Positions 16,653 to 25,175 of a stretch of 42,571 nucleotides of DNA are shown here, one piece after another. The notes beneath the pieces are model-generated. The model saw only the letters and a program-made list of their open reading frames with translations. It was not told the origin of the DNA and made no database searches. Source of the stretch: a virus; IMG/VR virus record IMGVR_UViG_3300030102_002597, positions 4,525 through 47,095 of that record; one strand, written 5' to 3'. Both the position numbers and the translations under genes were made by a program. Every line of letters starts with the position of its first letter. The stretch's first letter is position 1.

Positions 16653-18145
16653 TGTGGTGCGCCTCCGGGTGGTGCGCCTCCTTGTTGCTGTCCCTGAGCC
16701 GCCGCCGCTTGCGCTTCCTTCTCTGCAATCTCTTCCTCAGACGGCTCCCTGTAATCGAAGTTGAGGTGCTTGTCGTCTATCTGGTCCCTGAGTTTTGCCT
16801 CGTAACCGGATTGCTTCATCTGCATCATGTTGCGGATAGCCATCTCATCCCTTCGGAGAGTCATGATTTCGTCCTCCTCCTCGTGTGGAGTCAGAGTCAA
16901 TGTCCATTCTGAGATGTCAAAGGCATCCATGAGCATGGGGAATATGACGCGATTGTAAACGGACTGACCGTATGATATTGCTCGGTTGCTGACGACTATC
17001 TGCATACCCTCGTTGTTCAAGCCACCACCGGATACGTCATTCATGAATACGTTCGATACGCCATAGTATGCAGAGATGCGTTGTCTGATGTCATCTTTGA
17101 TGGGAATGTATTGCAGTTCTTCTAGCGTATCCATCATGCGGACATACTCAAGACCGCCCCTGCCTGACTCGGTTTCGACACCGATTGTGGGTATGTAGTT
17201 AGGATCACGCTCAAGATGTTCTTGGATGTTCCTTGCCGTTCTCTCCACAGTCTCCATGTTGGATGACTTGATGACCATGACGCCACGAGGCATACGCCTC
17301 TTCTGATATGCAGAGTAAACGTAGTTGTCCATGGCAATCAACGTATTGACCTGACGCCACATGGTAGCCACAGGACTGCGACCATACAACTTGGATGGCG
17401 ACCACTTGCTGATGTGGATGACTTCTCCATCAGTATAGACCTGCCCGTTGCCCACACCTGCTAGGTTGATGTAATGGACAGGGACTACTGGCATACCAGA
17501 AACCGGACATTTGTCGTTGGAGTCGCTTGTCCTAAATGACCTGTCTAACAGGCTAGTGTATTGAGTCCCACCCCTTATCCCTCTCTTGTCAGAGAGGATA
17601 CGCATGAAGATGGGGTCTGCTCTTGACACCTCTTTGATTCTGAAAAACGCAGGTTGTTTGGTCTGCGGATCGACGAAGTATTCCTTTGTCAGGATGATGT
17701 AAGCATCATCGACTATGTTCAAGTCCATCTCCACCTCACGAAGAACCTCTAGGAAATTCTGAGTCATGCGGTTGTTATTGCTGAGAACTGAGTCAGCATA
17801 CTCGATCTGGCCCCTGTCTGGTTTGCGTACCTCTCCACCACAGGCCTTGCACTCATCGACCTGCTGTTGGTACTCCTCCTCGCAATCGACGCACTTGCAC
17901 ACGAAGTTGGCCTTCCAATCCCATCCCTTTCGGAATGTCTCGACTGCGAGATGTTGGAGTATGGAACGGAGAACCATGCACTCGTAAGCCGCCGCATACA
18001 ATGCAGGGATGGTTATCCCTTGCAGTAATGGCGGCTCTTGGACTCCCTGTGTAAACAGGGGCATTGATGGAACGGGAGTCGAATGCCTCTCCATATCGAC
18101 GCCGATGGCCGAGAAGACCCTCTCCATCCTTTTCTCATCAACCAT
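16649..18145 (-). CDS. Portal protein with inserted zinc knuckle
   Basis: This 498-residue protein is the dodecameric DNA gateway at one capsid vertex. The sequence pattern is that of HK97-type portals: a variable N-terminus, a clip/stem region with VIHISKWSPSKLYGRSPVAT near 240-260, the helical stretch around TLIAMDNYVYSAYQKRRMPR, then DDIRQRISAYYGVSNVFM near 365. A Gln/Gly/Pro-rich tail closes it. Unusually, five cysteines at 83, 85, 88, 99 and 102 (CKCVDCEEE, then CKACGGE) form a zinc-ribbon-like insert in the N-terminal domain. It overlaps the upstream gene by 8 bases and lies two genes after the large terminase, the standard order. Confidence 0.85.
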   Translation of the reverse strand: MVDEKRMERVFSAIGVDMERHSTPVPSMPLFTQGVQEPPLLQGITIPALYAAAYECMVLRSILQHLAVETFRKGWDWKANFVCKCVDCEEEYQQQVDECKACGGEVRKPDRGQIEYADSVLSNNNRMTQNFLEVLREVEMDLNIVDDAYIILTKEYFVDPQTKQPAFFRIKEVSRADPIFMRILSDKRGIRGGTQYTSLLDRSFRTSDSNDKCPVSGMPVVPVHYINLAGVGNGQVYTDGEVIHISKWSPSKLYGRSPVATMWRQVNTLIAMDNYVYSAYQKRRMPRGVMVIKSSNMETVERTARNIQEHLERDPNYIPTIGVETESGRGGLEYVRMMDTLEELQYIPIKDDIRQRISAYYGVSNVFMNDVSGGGLNNEGMQIVVSNRAISYGQSVYNRVIFPMLMDAFDISEWTLTLTPHEEEDEIMTLRRDEMAIRNMMQMKQSGYEAKLRDQIDDKHLNFDYREPSEEEIAEKEAQAAAAQGQQQGGAPPGGAPQ

Positions 18146-19379
18146 TTGCTGTCACAGCCTCCTTCTTGCTAATCATATCCTCGTCGGACAAGTTGTGTTT
18201 CTTGAGCAGTTTAATCTGTTCGGCGGGTTCCATGTTGTCATACGCCAACACTAGCACAGCATCTTCGTCCCCCTTCATGGCCTTAAGCATCTTGATTGCT
18301 TCGGGGCATTTGCCTTGCAGGTGTGGCTCTGCTTTCTCAAGAGCCGCTCTGACTGCTATCTCTCCTACGATTTCCAGACCCTTGCCCTTAGCAGATACGT
18401 TCTCGACATTGAGTTCTTTCTGCAACGCCGTGGCATACCATGGAGCGGTCGGTGCATTGAATTGAATCTCTATTCTTGGGTTATAACGAGAATCCATCTT
18501 GAACAATGCGCCATTCTCCAACAACCCTGCTAGGAAGCGATCTGAGTCTTTCAACAGGACATCTCTTCTCCTTATGTCATAGAACAGGCCTCTGCCTTGG
18601 CTCTTGCTGAACTGTCCGACTGAGATTATGTCATAGAGGAAGCCATGAGACTTGATGAGCGATGAAATCTCAGCAGGACTAGCACTAACGCCGTATGTCT
18701 TTAGGGTCTGAGCATTCAATGCGCCTCTGTTGCCAAGGACTTCCCTGCATTTGAACAGCAGGTTCTTCTCACGATTCGACAGTCTCTGTTCCTCATCAAT
18801 GACCTTGCGCCATTCCTGTTTGGCAATCGACTTGCCGTCATCATCAGAGGACTCCCATGACTTTACGAATCTCCTGAATGGCAGGTCTAGCCTCTCCGCG
18901 TTCGTGTTCAGGCAATCATAGTCCTTGTCGGTGAGTGGTATGTTGTGAACCAGACTAGGAGAGACTCCTACGAAATGAGAGAGTATCGCCTCTTTCTCCT
19001 GCTTTAGGAGAGGTTGTATAGCATCCAATGCTTTCAGATGGTTGGATTTGATTAGCAAGTCAGACATCTCCCTTCCAGTCATGCCGAAGTTATCGACGAA
19101 CCAGAAGCGATCTATTGATGCGAGTTTTGTTGGCATCGGTGCTTCATCAGGCAGGATTGTTCCACCAGTCTCTTGACTTGCATTCATGGGAGTCTGATCG
19201 GTTTCTGCCCCTTCTCTAGGGTCAATTGGCTTCGGCTTGTTCTCCTTCTGCTTTGCTTGCTCTAACTTCTTCTGTGCTAGTTCAACCTCAGTCTGTGCGG
19301 CATCCACCTCTGCTGTCTTTCTTATTGATGTAACCAAGTCCTTCACTCCCTGAACAGTATGCAAGTAGTCCTTACGCAT
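18138..19379 (-). CDS. Protein with degenerate LAGLIDADG-type domain between terminase and portal
   Basis: I chose the ATG at 19379, which overlaps the terminase stop by 8 bases; the frame extends to 19415. The ~413-residue protein starts with a helix and coiled coil (VDAAQTEVELAQKKLEQAKQ). A central part follows with two helix-turn-helix-like stretches (MTGREMSDLLIKSNHL; GVSASPAEISSLIKSHGFLY). Residues ~279-365 look like one LAGLIDADG half-domain: FLAGLLENGALF in place of the signature helix, then NPRIEIQF, LQKELNV, KGLEIVGE and AVRAALEKAEPHLQGK. The acidic catalytic position (DADG) is replaced (ENGA), so cleavage is unlikely. A domesticated DNA-recognition protein, possibly serving genome recognition for packaging, is my inference. 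Confidence 0.7.
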   Translation of the reverse strand: MRKDYLHTVQGVKDLVTSIRKTAEVDAAQTEVELAQKKLEQAKQKENKPKPIDPREGAETDQTPMNASQETGGTILPDEAPMPTKLASIDRFWFVDNFGMTGREMSDLLIKSNHLKALDAIQPLLKQEKEAILSHFVGVSPSLVHNIPLTDKDYDCLNTNAERLDLPFRRFVKSWESSDDDGKSIAKQEWRKVIDEEQRLSNREKNLLFKCREVLGNRGALNAQTLKTYGVSASPAEISSLIKSHGFLYDIISVGQFSKSQGRGLFYDIRRRDVLLKDSDRFLAGLLENGALFKMDSRYNPRIEIQFNAPTAPWYATALQKELNVENVSAKGKGLEIVGEIAVRAALEKAEPHLQGKCPEAIKMLKAMKGDEDAVLVLAYDNMEPAEQIKLLKKHNLSDEDMISKKEAVTANG

Positions 19380-20790
19380 CGGCCCACCCCAATCTATTCT
19401 GCCATATCTCACCATCTAGGATTATTATATTCTCCCTATACTCCTTGGTTGCTTGTACCGAAAGTGCAAGGGCAATCACCATGTCGTCATGCGCTCCGAG
19501 GCTCTCCATCTTGCCATTGTCTAGCATGGTGAACATGGATAATTCATTCAACAGAGTATTCATGTGTCTGCGCGTTGCACCCTCATCCTTGTATGGTATG
19601 AGGAGATGCCTTTGCTCAAAGTGCAGTTGCAGAGAATGTATGAGTGCCTCTTTCTTCATGCGACTCATGTTGAAGGGCTTGATTGGCAAGTCGCTGATTT
19701 CCTGCAACACTTGGTTGAATGCCATAGCGAAGTTGTTTGTCTCTAACTCGATGATGACCGGATTGAAGCGTGTGTTCAATTCTATGATTTTGCTAATCTG
19801 TTGATTGAAGTCCATGTTCTTCTCATGGTGAACGTGAACCACTCTCTTGTGCCTGTTCTCATCCATGCCTATGACCATCATGCAAGTGTAGTCTGCTCGC
19901 CTATCTGCGCTAATTGCAGGATCCCAACCGATGTAGTAGTTCAATGACTCATCAGGGTCAGGATAGTATGAGAGCGAGAGCGAGTCCTCCTTGACGTTCT
20001 CAAGAACCTCCTCTGGAAACAGACTTGCTTCGCTTGCTATCGGCTTGCATAGATACTCACGAGTGAATGCTATCGAGGTCATCTCCCCCCTTCTCGTATT
20101 GAGTGCATCGAGATTCCATCGCTCAGGCCATAGTGGCTCTCCCGTCGCTTCGTTGATTGCAGGGTACTCATTGACGCAGTACCCCTCAAGCCCTCTCAGT
20201 TCTGCGTACAAATCGGTGAAAGAGAAAGGTGTCCCCACCACGCAGAGTTGAGCCGTGTGATGGAGGACTGGCAATAGTGCGGTATAGAACCATGTGGATA
20301 TGGATTTCAATTGGGTGTCTGCTTCGCTAGACAGTATGTCGTCAAGGATAACGATGTCAGGGTGCGCCCCACGAACCGCTTTGCCTATCGACATGGCTCG
20401 TATGGATGACTTGTTGGTCATCTTGAACAACTGCTTCGCCCATCCTCTCTTTGGCTTGAGGTGTACCAGAGCGGGTATGGTCATGATTAACTCATCCAGT
20501 TTAGCCATGTGATCTATGGACTGGTGCTGACTGTGGCTGAAAAACAGAACCTCTGTGCCGGGGTTGTATGCCATCTTCCATAGAAGATATACTCTAAAGA
20601 AGACGGACTTGCCATGGTCACGACTGGCTATGACGCATATCTTGTTGTGCTTCTCTGCGTTCTCATACCACTCCTTGTGGAAGTCTGCCAATTGGAAACC
20701 GCATATGTCCTCAAAGAAGAAGCGGAAGTCGCGTTGCCCCATCTCCCAATCGACTTTGCTTGTCAGTTCAAGCATCGTTTCATTCGGCAT
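19372..20790 (-). CDS. terL: Terminase large subunit (DNA packaging ATPase/nuclease)
   Basis: The 472-residue protein is the packaging motor. The ATPase domain shows a Walker A-like ASRDHGKS (55-62), a Walker B IVILDD (146-151), and a coupling region VVGTPFSFTDLY (184-194). The nuclease domain begins with YYIGWDPAIS (Asp 290), continues with VIIELETNN (near 345-352) and ends with AHDDMVIALALS near the C-terminus, giving the expected acidic metal ligands. The length is typical. It overlaps the preceding gene by 11 bases and the following gene by 8. The motifs and order TerL, then portal, then protease, then capsid make this the firmest call in the window. Confidence 0.93.
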   Translation of the reverse strand: MPNETMLELTSKVDWEMGQRDFRFFFEDICGFQLADFHKEWYENAEKHNKICVIASRDHGKSVFFRVYLLWKMAYNPGTEVLFFSHSQHQSIDHMAKLDELIMTIPALVHLKPKRGWAKQLFKMTNKSSIRAMSIGKAVRGAHPDIVILDDILSSEADTQLKSISTWFYTALLPVLHHTAQLCVVGTPFSFTDLYAELRGLEGYCVNEYPAINEATGEPLWPERWNLDALNTRRGEMTSIAFTREYLCKPIASEASLFPEEVLENVKEDSLSLSYYPDPDESLNYYIGWDPAISADRRADYTCMMVIGMDENRHKRVVHVHHEKNMDFNQQISKIIELNTRFNPVIIELETNNFAMAFNQVLQEISDLPIKPFNMSRMKKEALIHSLQLHFEQRHLLIPYKDEGATRRHMNTLLNELSMFTMLDNGKMESLGAHDDMVIALALSVQATKEYRENIIILDGEIWQNRLGWADA

Positions 20791-23233
20791 CTTGACCCCA
20801 TCCTGATGGCAACAGACTCATGTTGTCGCCAACGGGATTGCTCTTGGCAAACACGGATGCGGGTAACAACGAAAGGTCATCTCCATCGACCGTATCGAAA
20901 CCCTGCAAGTTCACCTCTTGCTCGACGGGAGCCTCCTCGGTCACAAAATCCTCGATGACCGATTTCTCAATCTCTGCTTCTGGTGCGGGTTCCTTCCTCA
21001 AGTCGAAAGCATTCTGCGAGTAAAAGGGATTGGCGAAGGGATTCTCCACTACTGTCCATGGTTCTGACCGTTCAAGAATGTCTCTTCTTTCAACAGGCTG
21101 TCCCTCTGGTACGACAGCAGGAATAGGTGCAGGAGCAGGTGCAGGAGGCGGACTTGAGAATGCAGAGACATTTGGCCCTCTCCTCTGATACAATCCTTCC
21201 ACTTCATCAGCCGCGCCCTCATACTGCTCATTCGTGAGTTTGCCTCTTGTCTTTGGATTGAAATTGGCTCCGCGCTGTATTCTTTGTATGGCAAGTCTCC
21301 TTCGATTGGCTCTGTCTTGCTCTATTCCATCGTCAGTCATACGCATACCACCGGACCGGATGGAGTTGATGAAGTCGCCAAGTCTGCCCTTCTCTATGTC
21401 CTGTCGAACTCTCAAGGTGGAGGCCATTTCGTCTGACTTCCTATACTGATTTGCTAAATCTTTGAGATCTCTTTCTCCCTGTCTCCTGACTCTTCGGTTG
21501 TATAACGCACCCCCGATGTTGGACAGGCCTCCTGTCAAGAGTCCTAGACCCACGTTCGTAGCCATTCCTCCTGTCTTGGATGCCCTCTGAGCGGCATCGG
21601 CAGTCAAGGCGTCCAAGGCCAAGTTCTGCTGTGGTTGAGCAGGAGCCTGTCCGCCACCCTGCCCCCCACCACCGTACACGTTTACTGTGTTGCCAGATGA
21701 GTTACTTGATGCTTGTGCGATGTTGCCCCCGCCTAAGTTACCTGCTACTTGACCGCCTTGCCCCCCGCCACCGCCTCCTGTGTTGCGGTACTGCTCAGGA
21801 GCGAGATCGAAGAGACTGCCGCCTTGTCCCCCACCACCCCCTCCTCCGGTGTTCGTTCCCGCAGGAGTCATCGGTTGTGGAGTGATTGTAGTGGTCTGCT
21901 TCTGCTCGCCGGTCTGACCATTGAGTTCAACGGTCTGTTTGACATCCGGCTGACCATCTCCGTCCATGTCTTGCCCTCCTTGAGGAGCGGGCTGACTGCT
22001 AGGGTCATAGGAATATGCGGCTTGTTGCTCAGGGGTCAGACCTTGCATGGCAGAGTCTCTTCGTCCTAGCGTCTGATTCTGATCGTAAAGACGCCTCATG
22101 TCCTTGGACTCCTGCGCCCCGATACCGTACCTGCTCTGCTGTCCTCTTCTCGTAGTCCCTACGATTCCTTGCTCCCTGAGTCCTTGAAGACCACCCTCGC
22201 GGACTCCTGATGCGAAGTTACTAATTCGTCCACCGACACCCGGAAGATATGCTCCTCCTCTGTTAGCCCCACCTTGGGAACCATACATGGCCCCTTGAAC
22301 AGCACCAGAGACTTGACCGGGCAGTTGCGAAGCCATGTTCATGGCTCCACGGCCTAGATTCATGGCTCCACGACCTGCCTGACCCGCTAAATTCATGGCT
22401 CCACGTCCTGCTTGGCCCGCCGCACCCATGACTCCTGCACCTATCTCTCCGGCTTTCTTCTTAGCCGCTTGCATCATGCCGGGTACGCGACCCGCGACAT
22501 TGGAGAATGTTCCCATTGCACCTTGACCCATTCTCTTGGCGGCATCTAGCATACTTCCGCCCAACTCGGAGGCCTTGGCCCCCATTTGACCTGCCTTTTC
22601 CTTGGCAGAGTCCATCATCTCAGAACCCTTTGCCCGTGCAGTTCCTACTCCACGACCAAGGCTTCTAGCGGCTCCCATCATGGCGTCATCGGTTCTTTGT
22701 CCTAATTCACCCATCTTTTCCTTGGCGGCAGTAGCGGCATCGCCAATCATCTGACCTGCTTCGGACAGGCCCTCACTCGCTTTGGCCCCCATCCTCTGGC
22801 GGAAGTCGCCTACCTGTTGCCTGACTTTGCCGAACTGCTGTCTCATCTTGTCACCCATGCTTGGGTTGCCCGCCTCTCTGCGATCGAATCTGTCCTTGAT
22901 ATACTGTGCAGGGTTATCGACGCCTTTCGATGAGCCATCGACGTTGCTTTGTGCGTTATTCTGGTTTACTATCTGATCGACCTTTGCACGGTCGGCGTCT
23001 GTTATCCGTCCTCTCAATCGGGTGGCTCTTGCCGCTTGGTCTTCATTCCTTTGATCCATTGTTGCTTCTGCCCTTGCGGCGGCACGAGCATCCCTCGCTT
23101 GCATATCATCCGTGAAAGCAGTTTTACCGCTCAACCTTGCCTTTGTCATATGCCATGACTCTATTGCCTTGGCTATGTCCTCTCTTGCCCCCTCTAGGGA
23201 ATGCAAACGAGCGGCTAGAACCAGACTATTCAT
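20780..23233 (-). CDS. Long low-complexity protein with amphipathic Ala/Gly/Met/Lys repeats and glycine-rich tracts
   Basis: The 817-residue protein has no recognised family. Residues ~130-310 are Ala/Gly/Met/Lys/Arg-rich and periodic (KEKAGQMGAKASELGGSM, AGQAGRGAMNLAGQAGRGAM), reminiscent of LEA-type or apolipoprotein-like amphipathic helices. Residues ~420-540 are very glycine- and glutamine-rich, with poly-Gly runs, and are probably disordered. A basic helical segment follows, and the C-terminus is acidic. It lies directly before the terminase and after two other long disordered genes. It may be an internal virion or ejection protein, or a membrane-interacting one; this is inferred from composition only. 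Confidence 0.65.
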   Translation of the reverse strand: MNSLVLAARLHSLEGAREDIAKAIESWHMTKARLSGKTAFTDDMQARDARAAARAEATMDQRNEDQAARATRLRGRITDADRAKVDQIVNQNNAQSNVDGSSKGVDNPAQYIKDRFDRREAGNPSMGDKMRQQFGKVRQQVGDFRQRMGAKASEGLSEAGQMIGDAATAAKEKMGELGQRTDDAMMGAARSLGRGVGTARAKGSEMMDSAKEKAGQMGAKASELGGSMLDAAKRMGQGAMGTFSNVAGRVPGMMQAAKKKAGEIGAGVMGAAGQAGRGAMNLAGQAGRGAMNLGRGAMNMASQLPGQVSGAVQGAMYGSQGGANRGGAYLPGVGGRISNFASGVREGGLQGLREQGIVGTTRRGQQSRYGIGAQESKDMRRLYDQNQTLGRRDSAMQGLTPEQQAAYSYDPSSQPAPQGGQDMDGDGQPDVKQTVELNGQTGEQKQTTTITPQPMTPAGTNTGGGGGGGQGGSLFDLAPEQYRNTGGGGGGQGGQVAGNLGGGNIAQASSNSSGNTVNVYGGGGQGGGQAPAQPQQNLALDALTADAAQRASKTGGMATNVGLGLLTGGLSNIGGALYNRRVRRQGERDLKDLANQYRKSDEMASTLRVRQDIEKGRLGDFINSIRSGGMRMTDDGIEQDRANRRRLAIQRIQRGANFNPKTRGKLTNEQYEGAADEVEGLYQRRGPNVSAFSSPPPAPAPAPIPAVVPEGQPVERRDILERSEPWTVVENPFANPFYSQNAFDLRKEPAPEAEIEKSVIEDFVTEEAPVEQEVNLQGFDTVDGDDLSLLPASVFAKSNPVGDNMSLLPSGWGQDAE
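22339..22410 (-). repeat. Short tandem repeat in the low-complexity gene
   Basis: TTCATGGCTCCACG or a close variant recurs three times on the plus strand at about 20-33 base spacing, encoding repeats of GRGAMN on the minus strand. This suggests recent local duplication within the Ala/Gly-rich region. Confidence 0.65.
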
Positions 23234-25169
23234 TCAGAGCCACCTTCACTAATTGTACGTCCCTGTGCGATACGTCAAAGGACTTTGCGATGTTTCTCCA
23301 ATCGCCGCGAGTATGCAGGATCGAGAGTACGTCATTGGTCGGCCTCTGTATCCGACTGCCTAGAATCGCTATGTCCAAGGGGTTGTTCATGTCCATCTTC
23401 CTGATGTCATGGTAGTCCTCTATTACAGTCTTAGCCATCTCCATTTGAACATCTTCGATGTATGTCTCTATCTCGTTCTTGAACTCATCAGACCTGCGGA
23501 AAATGTCGTTTCTAGTGGCACGTCCGAGCAACTCCGCGAATCTTGACAACTTAGCACCTACCGTAGGCTCAATGTTCCCGCTTTCGGACAATGGTATATC
23601 TTGGTTTTGCTGACCTATCGTTGGTTGGAAGCGCAATGGATTCAGATTTACTTGGTTGCCAGTAGCCGTGCTTCGTGCCTGTGCGACGTTATTCACAGGT
23701 GAAGGATTCATTGGAGGAGGAGCCGGTCTGGGATTTATCGGGGGACGACCCGTCACTACTTGTGGACCCATTGGTAGCGGACCCGGTTCTGGATTCCTTG
23801 GTGCGGGTTCGGGTATGACGGGCTGACCCGGTTGAGGTGGTTGAGGCGGCTCTGGTTCGGCAGGTTGTCCGGGTTCTATGCCTCTGCCATCGAGTGGTGG
23901 CCTTGGTCCGGTGTAGTGATGATCTGGTGGGAGATTGCCTCCGTGCTTGTCCATCTCGTGCATATAGAGGAGTTGGTATATCCTAGAGGCTCTGTTGCCC
24001 TTGATTCCACTATCCTTTGGTTTCATGTTGGCTCTGTCGAAGATTGCCTTGGCTTGCTCCTCATCCATGTCGAACGCATCCATCATCGACTTGACAGCAG
24101 ACTTGTTGTGTGAGCCGTAATTGTGGTTGTTAATCCACCTGACCCATGCTTCGTCCTGTGCATCTGGAGGGATTATGCTTGAGTCTATGTTTCTCATTCC
24201 GGGGATGCTAGGCATCGCCTCCCCCGCATCGAGGTCTTCATCCGTCGTCGGCTCCATCAGGTTGTTTCTGATTTCCTCGTTCTGCATACGCCTACGCTCG
24301 ATTGCCCCATGGATGCTATCGTAGTTGCTGAGTCCCATGTGTTGCGCCCTGTGCATGAATGGTTGGTCTTGCAGTAGTGCCTTGGCTTGCATGGGATTGA
24401 CACCCGCCGCTTGTTGCTGTTTGAGGAAATTTGCAATCATCATCAAGTGTTCTTTGTCATTCGCAGTAGTGGTGTTAGGGTGGACGAGATGAGCAGGTAT
24501 GACGAATCTCTTTTCGTTTCGCGGCTCCCCTCGTTTATTGTAACGAGTCTCCACAAGGCCCTCTTCCTTAGCACCCTCCTCGTACCACCTGAACCATCCC
24601 TCTCGGTTATTGTTCATGCCTGATACTATGTTGGTGACGAGTTGCCCTTGAGCATTGTAAGGATTGGCCGCGCCTTTACCCCTCCTGCCTTCTTTTCGTG
24701 CATTCACGGTCGAAGTTGCACCGTTATGATATTCATTGTCAAGATTCCAATCAGCAGAGTCTCCTGCTGTCTCAACAAACGGAAGTTTAGGTTCCGCAAA
24801 GCCATGCCCTGCTTCCCTGTTTATCTCTATCTGCCTCCTAGCCGCTTGATTGACTAGGGGCTTGCCCACCCTCATAGCCTGTCTCATTGCTTGATCGTAA
24901 CCGGGAGTGTCCGGTCCAGAGTGTATTATCCTACCAATCTCCTTATCGAGTTGGCCGGACTTTATCGCCATCTCCACCGCATCCATCACGAATGGGTTCA
25001 CCATCTGCCCCTCAAAGTCGTCAAAGTTGTGCTGTTGGCTGTATAGGGCATTCCTGATACCTGCTAAGGATGTGTCATCCGTGCCGTATATCGCCGCAAT
25101 CATGGCGTCGGTATCGAAGACTCCCTCTGCTTTGACGATGAAACTATCCGTGTCGAACACCCATGGCAC
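23226..25169 (-). CDS. Large protein with proline-rich middle and helix-turn-helix-like C-terminus
   Basis: The 647-residue protein begins MPWVFDTDSFIVKAEGVFDT. The N-terminal ~400 residues are mixed helical without a recognised domain (EAWVRWINNHNYGSHNK; AFDMDEEQAKAIFDRANMK). A Pro/Glu/Gln-rich linker occupies about residues 425-500. The C-terminal ~110 residues are helical and end in a putative helix-turn-helix (VLSILHTRGDWRNIAKSFDV then SHRDVQLVKVAL) that could bind DNA. It overlaps the next gene by 8 bases. It belongs to a set of three long genes just before the terminase; a DNA-associated virion or packaging role is possible. Confidence 0.62.
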   Translation of the reverse strand: MPWVFDTDSFIVKAEGVFDTDAMIAAIYGTDDTSLAGIRNALYSQQHNFDDFEGQMVNPFVMDAVEMAIKSGQLDKEIGRIIHSGPDTPGYDQAMRQAMRVGKPLVNQAARRQIEINREAGHGFAEPKLPFVETAGDSADWNLDNEYHNGATSTVNARKEGRRGKGAANPYNAQGQLVTNIVSGMNNNREGWFRWYEEGAKEEGLVETRYNKRGEPRNEKRFVIPAHLVHPNTTTANDKEHLMMIANFLKQQQAAGVNPMQAKALLQDQPFMHRAQHMGLSNYDSIHGAIERRRMQNEEIRNNLMEPTTDEDLDAGEAMPSIPGMRNIDSSIIPPDAQDEAWVRWINNHNYGSHNKSAVKSMMDAFDMDEEQAKAIFDRANMKPKDSGIKGNRASRIYQLLYMHEMDKHGGNLPPDHHYTGPRPPLDGRGIEPGQPAEPEPPQPPQPGQPVIPEPAPRNPEPGPLPMGPQVVTGRPPINPRPAPPPMNPSPVNNVAQARSTATGNQVNLNPLRFQPTIGQQNQDIPLSESGNIEPTVGAKLSRFAELLGRATRNDIFRRSDEFKNEIETYIEDVQMEMAKTVIEDYHDIRKMDMNNPLDIAILGSRIQRPTNDVLSILHTRGDWRNIAKSFDVSHRDVQLVKVALNE

Positions 25170-25175
25170 GTTGTT

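Noticed and set aside
18138-19379. Active homing endonuclease
   Set aside because: Only one half-domain is visible and the acidic residue of LAGLIDADG is replaced; the gene is integrated in the packaging operon rather than inserted in another gene.
23226-25169. Shared peptide in MPWVFDTDSFIVKAEG
   Set aside because: It has V-F-D and a later V-K, but lacks the A-W pair that marks the family.
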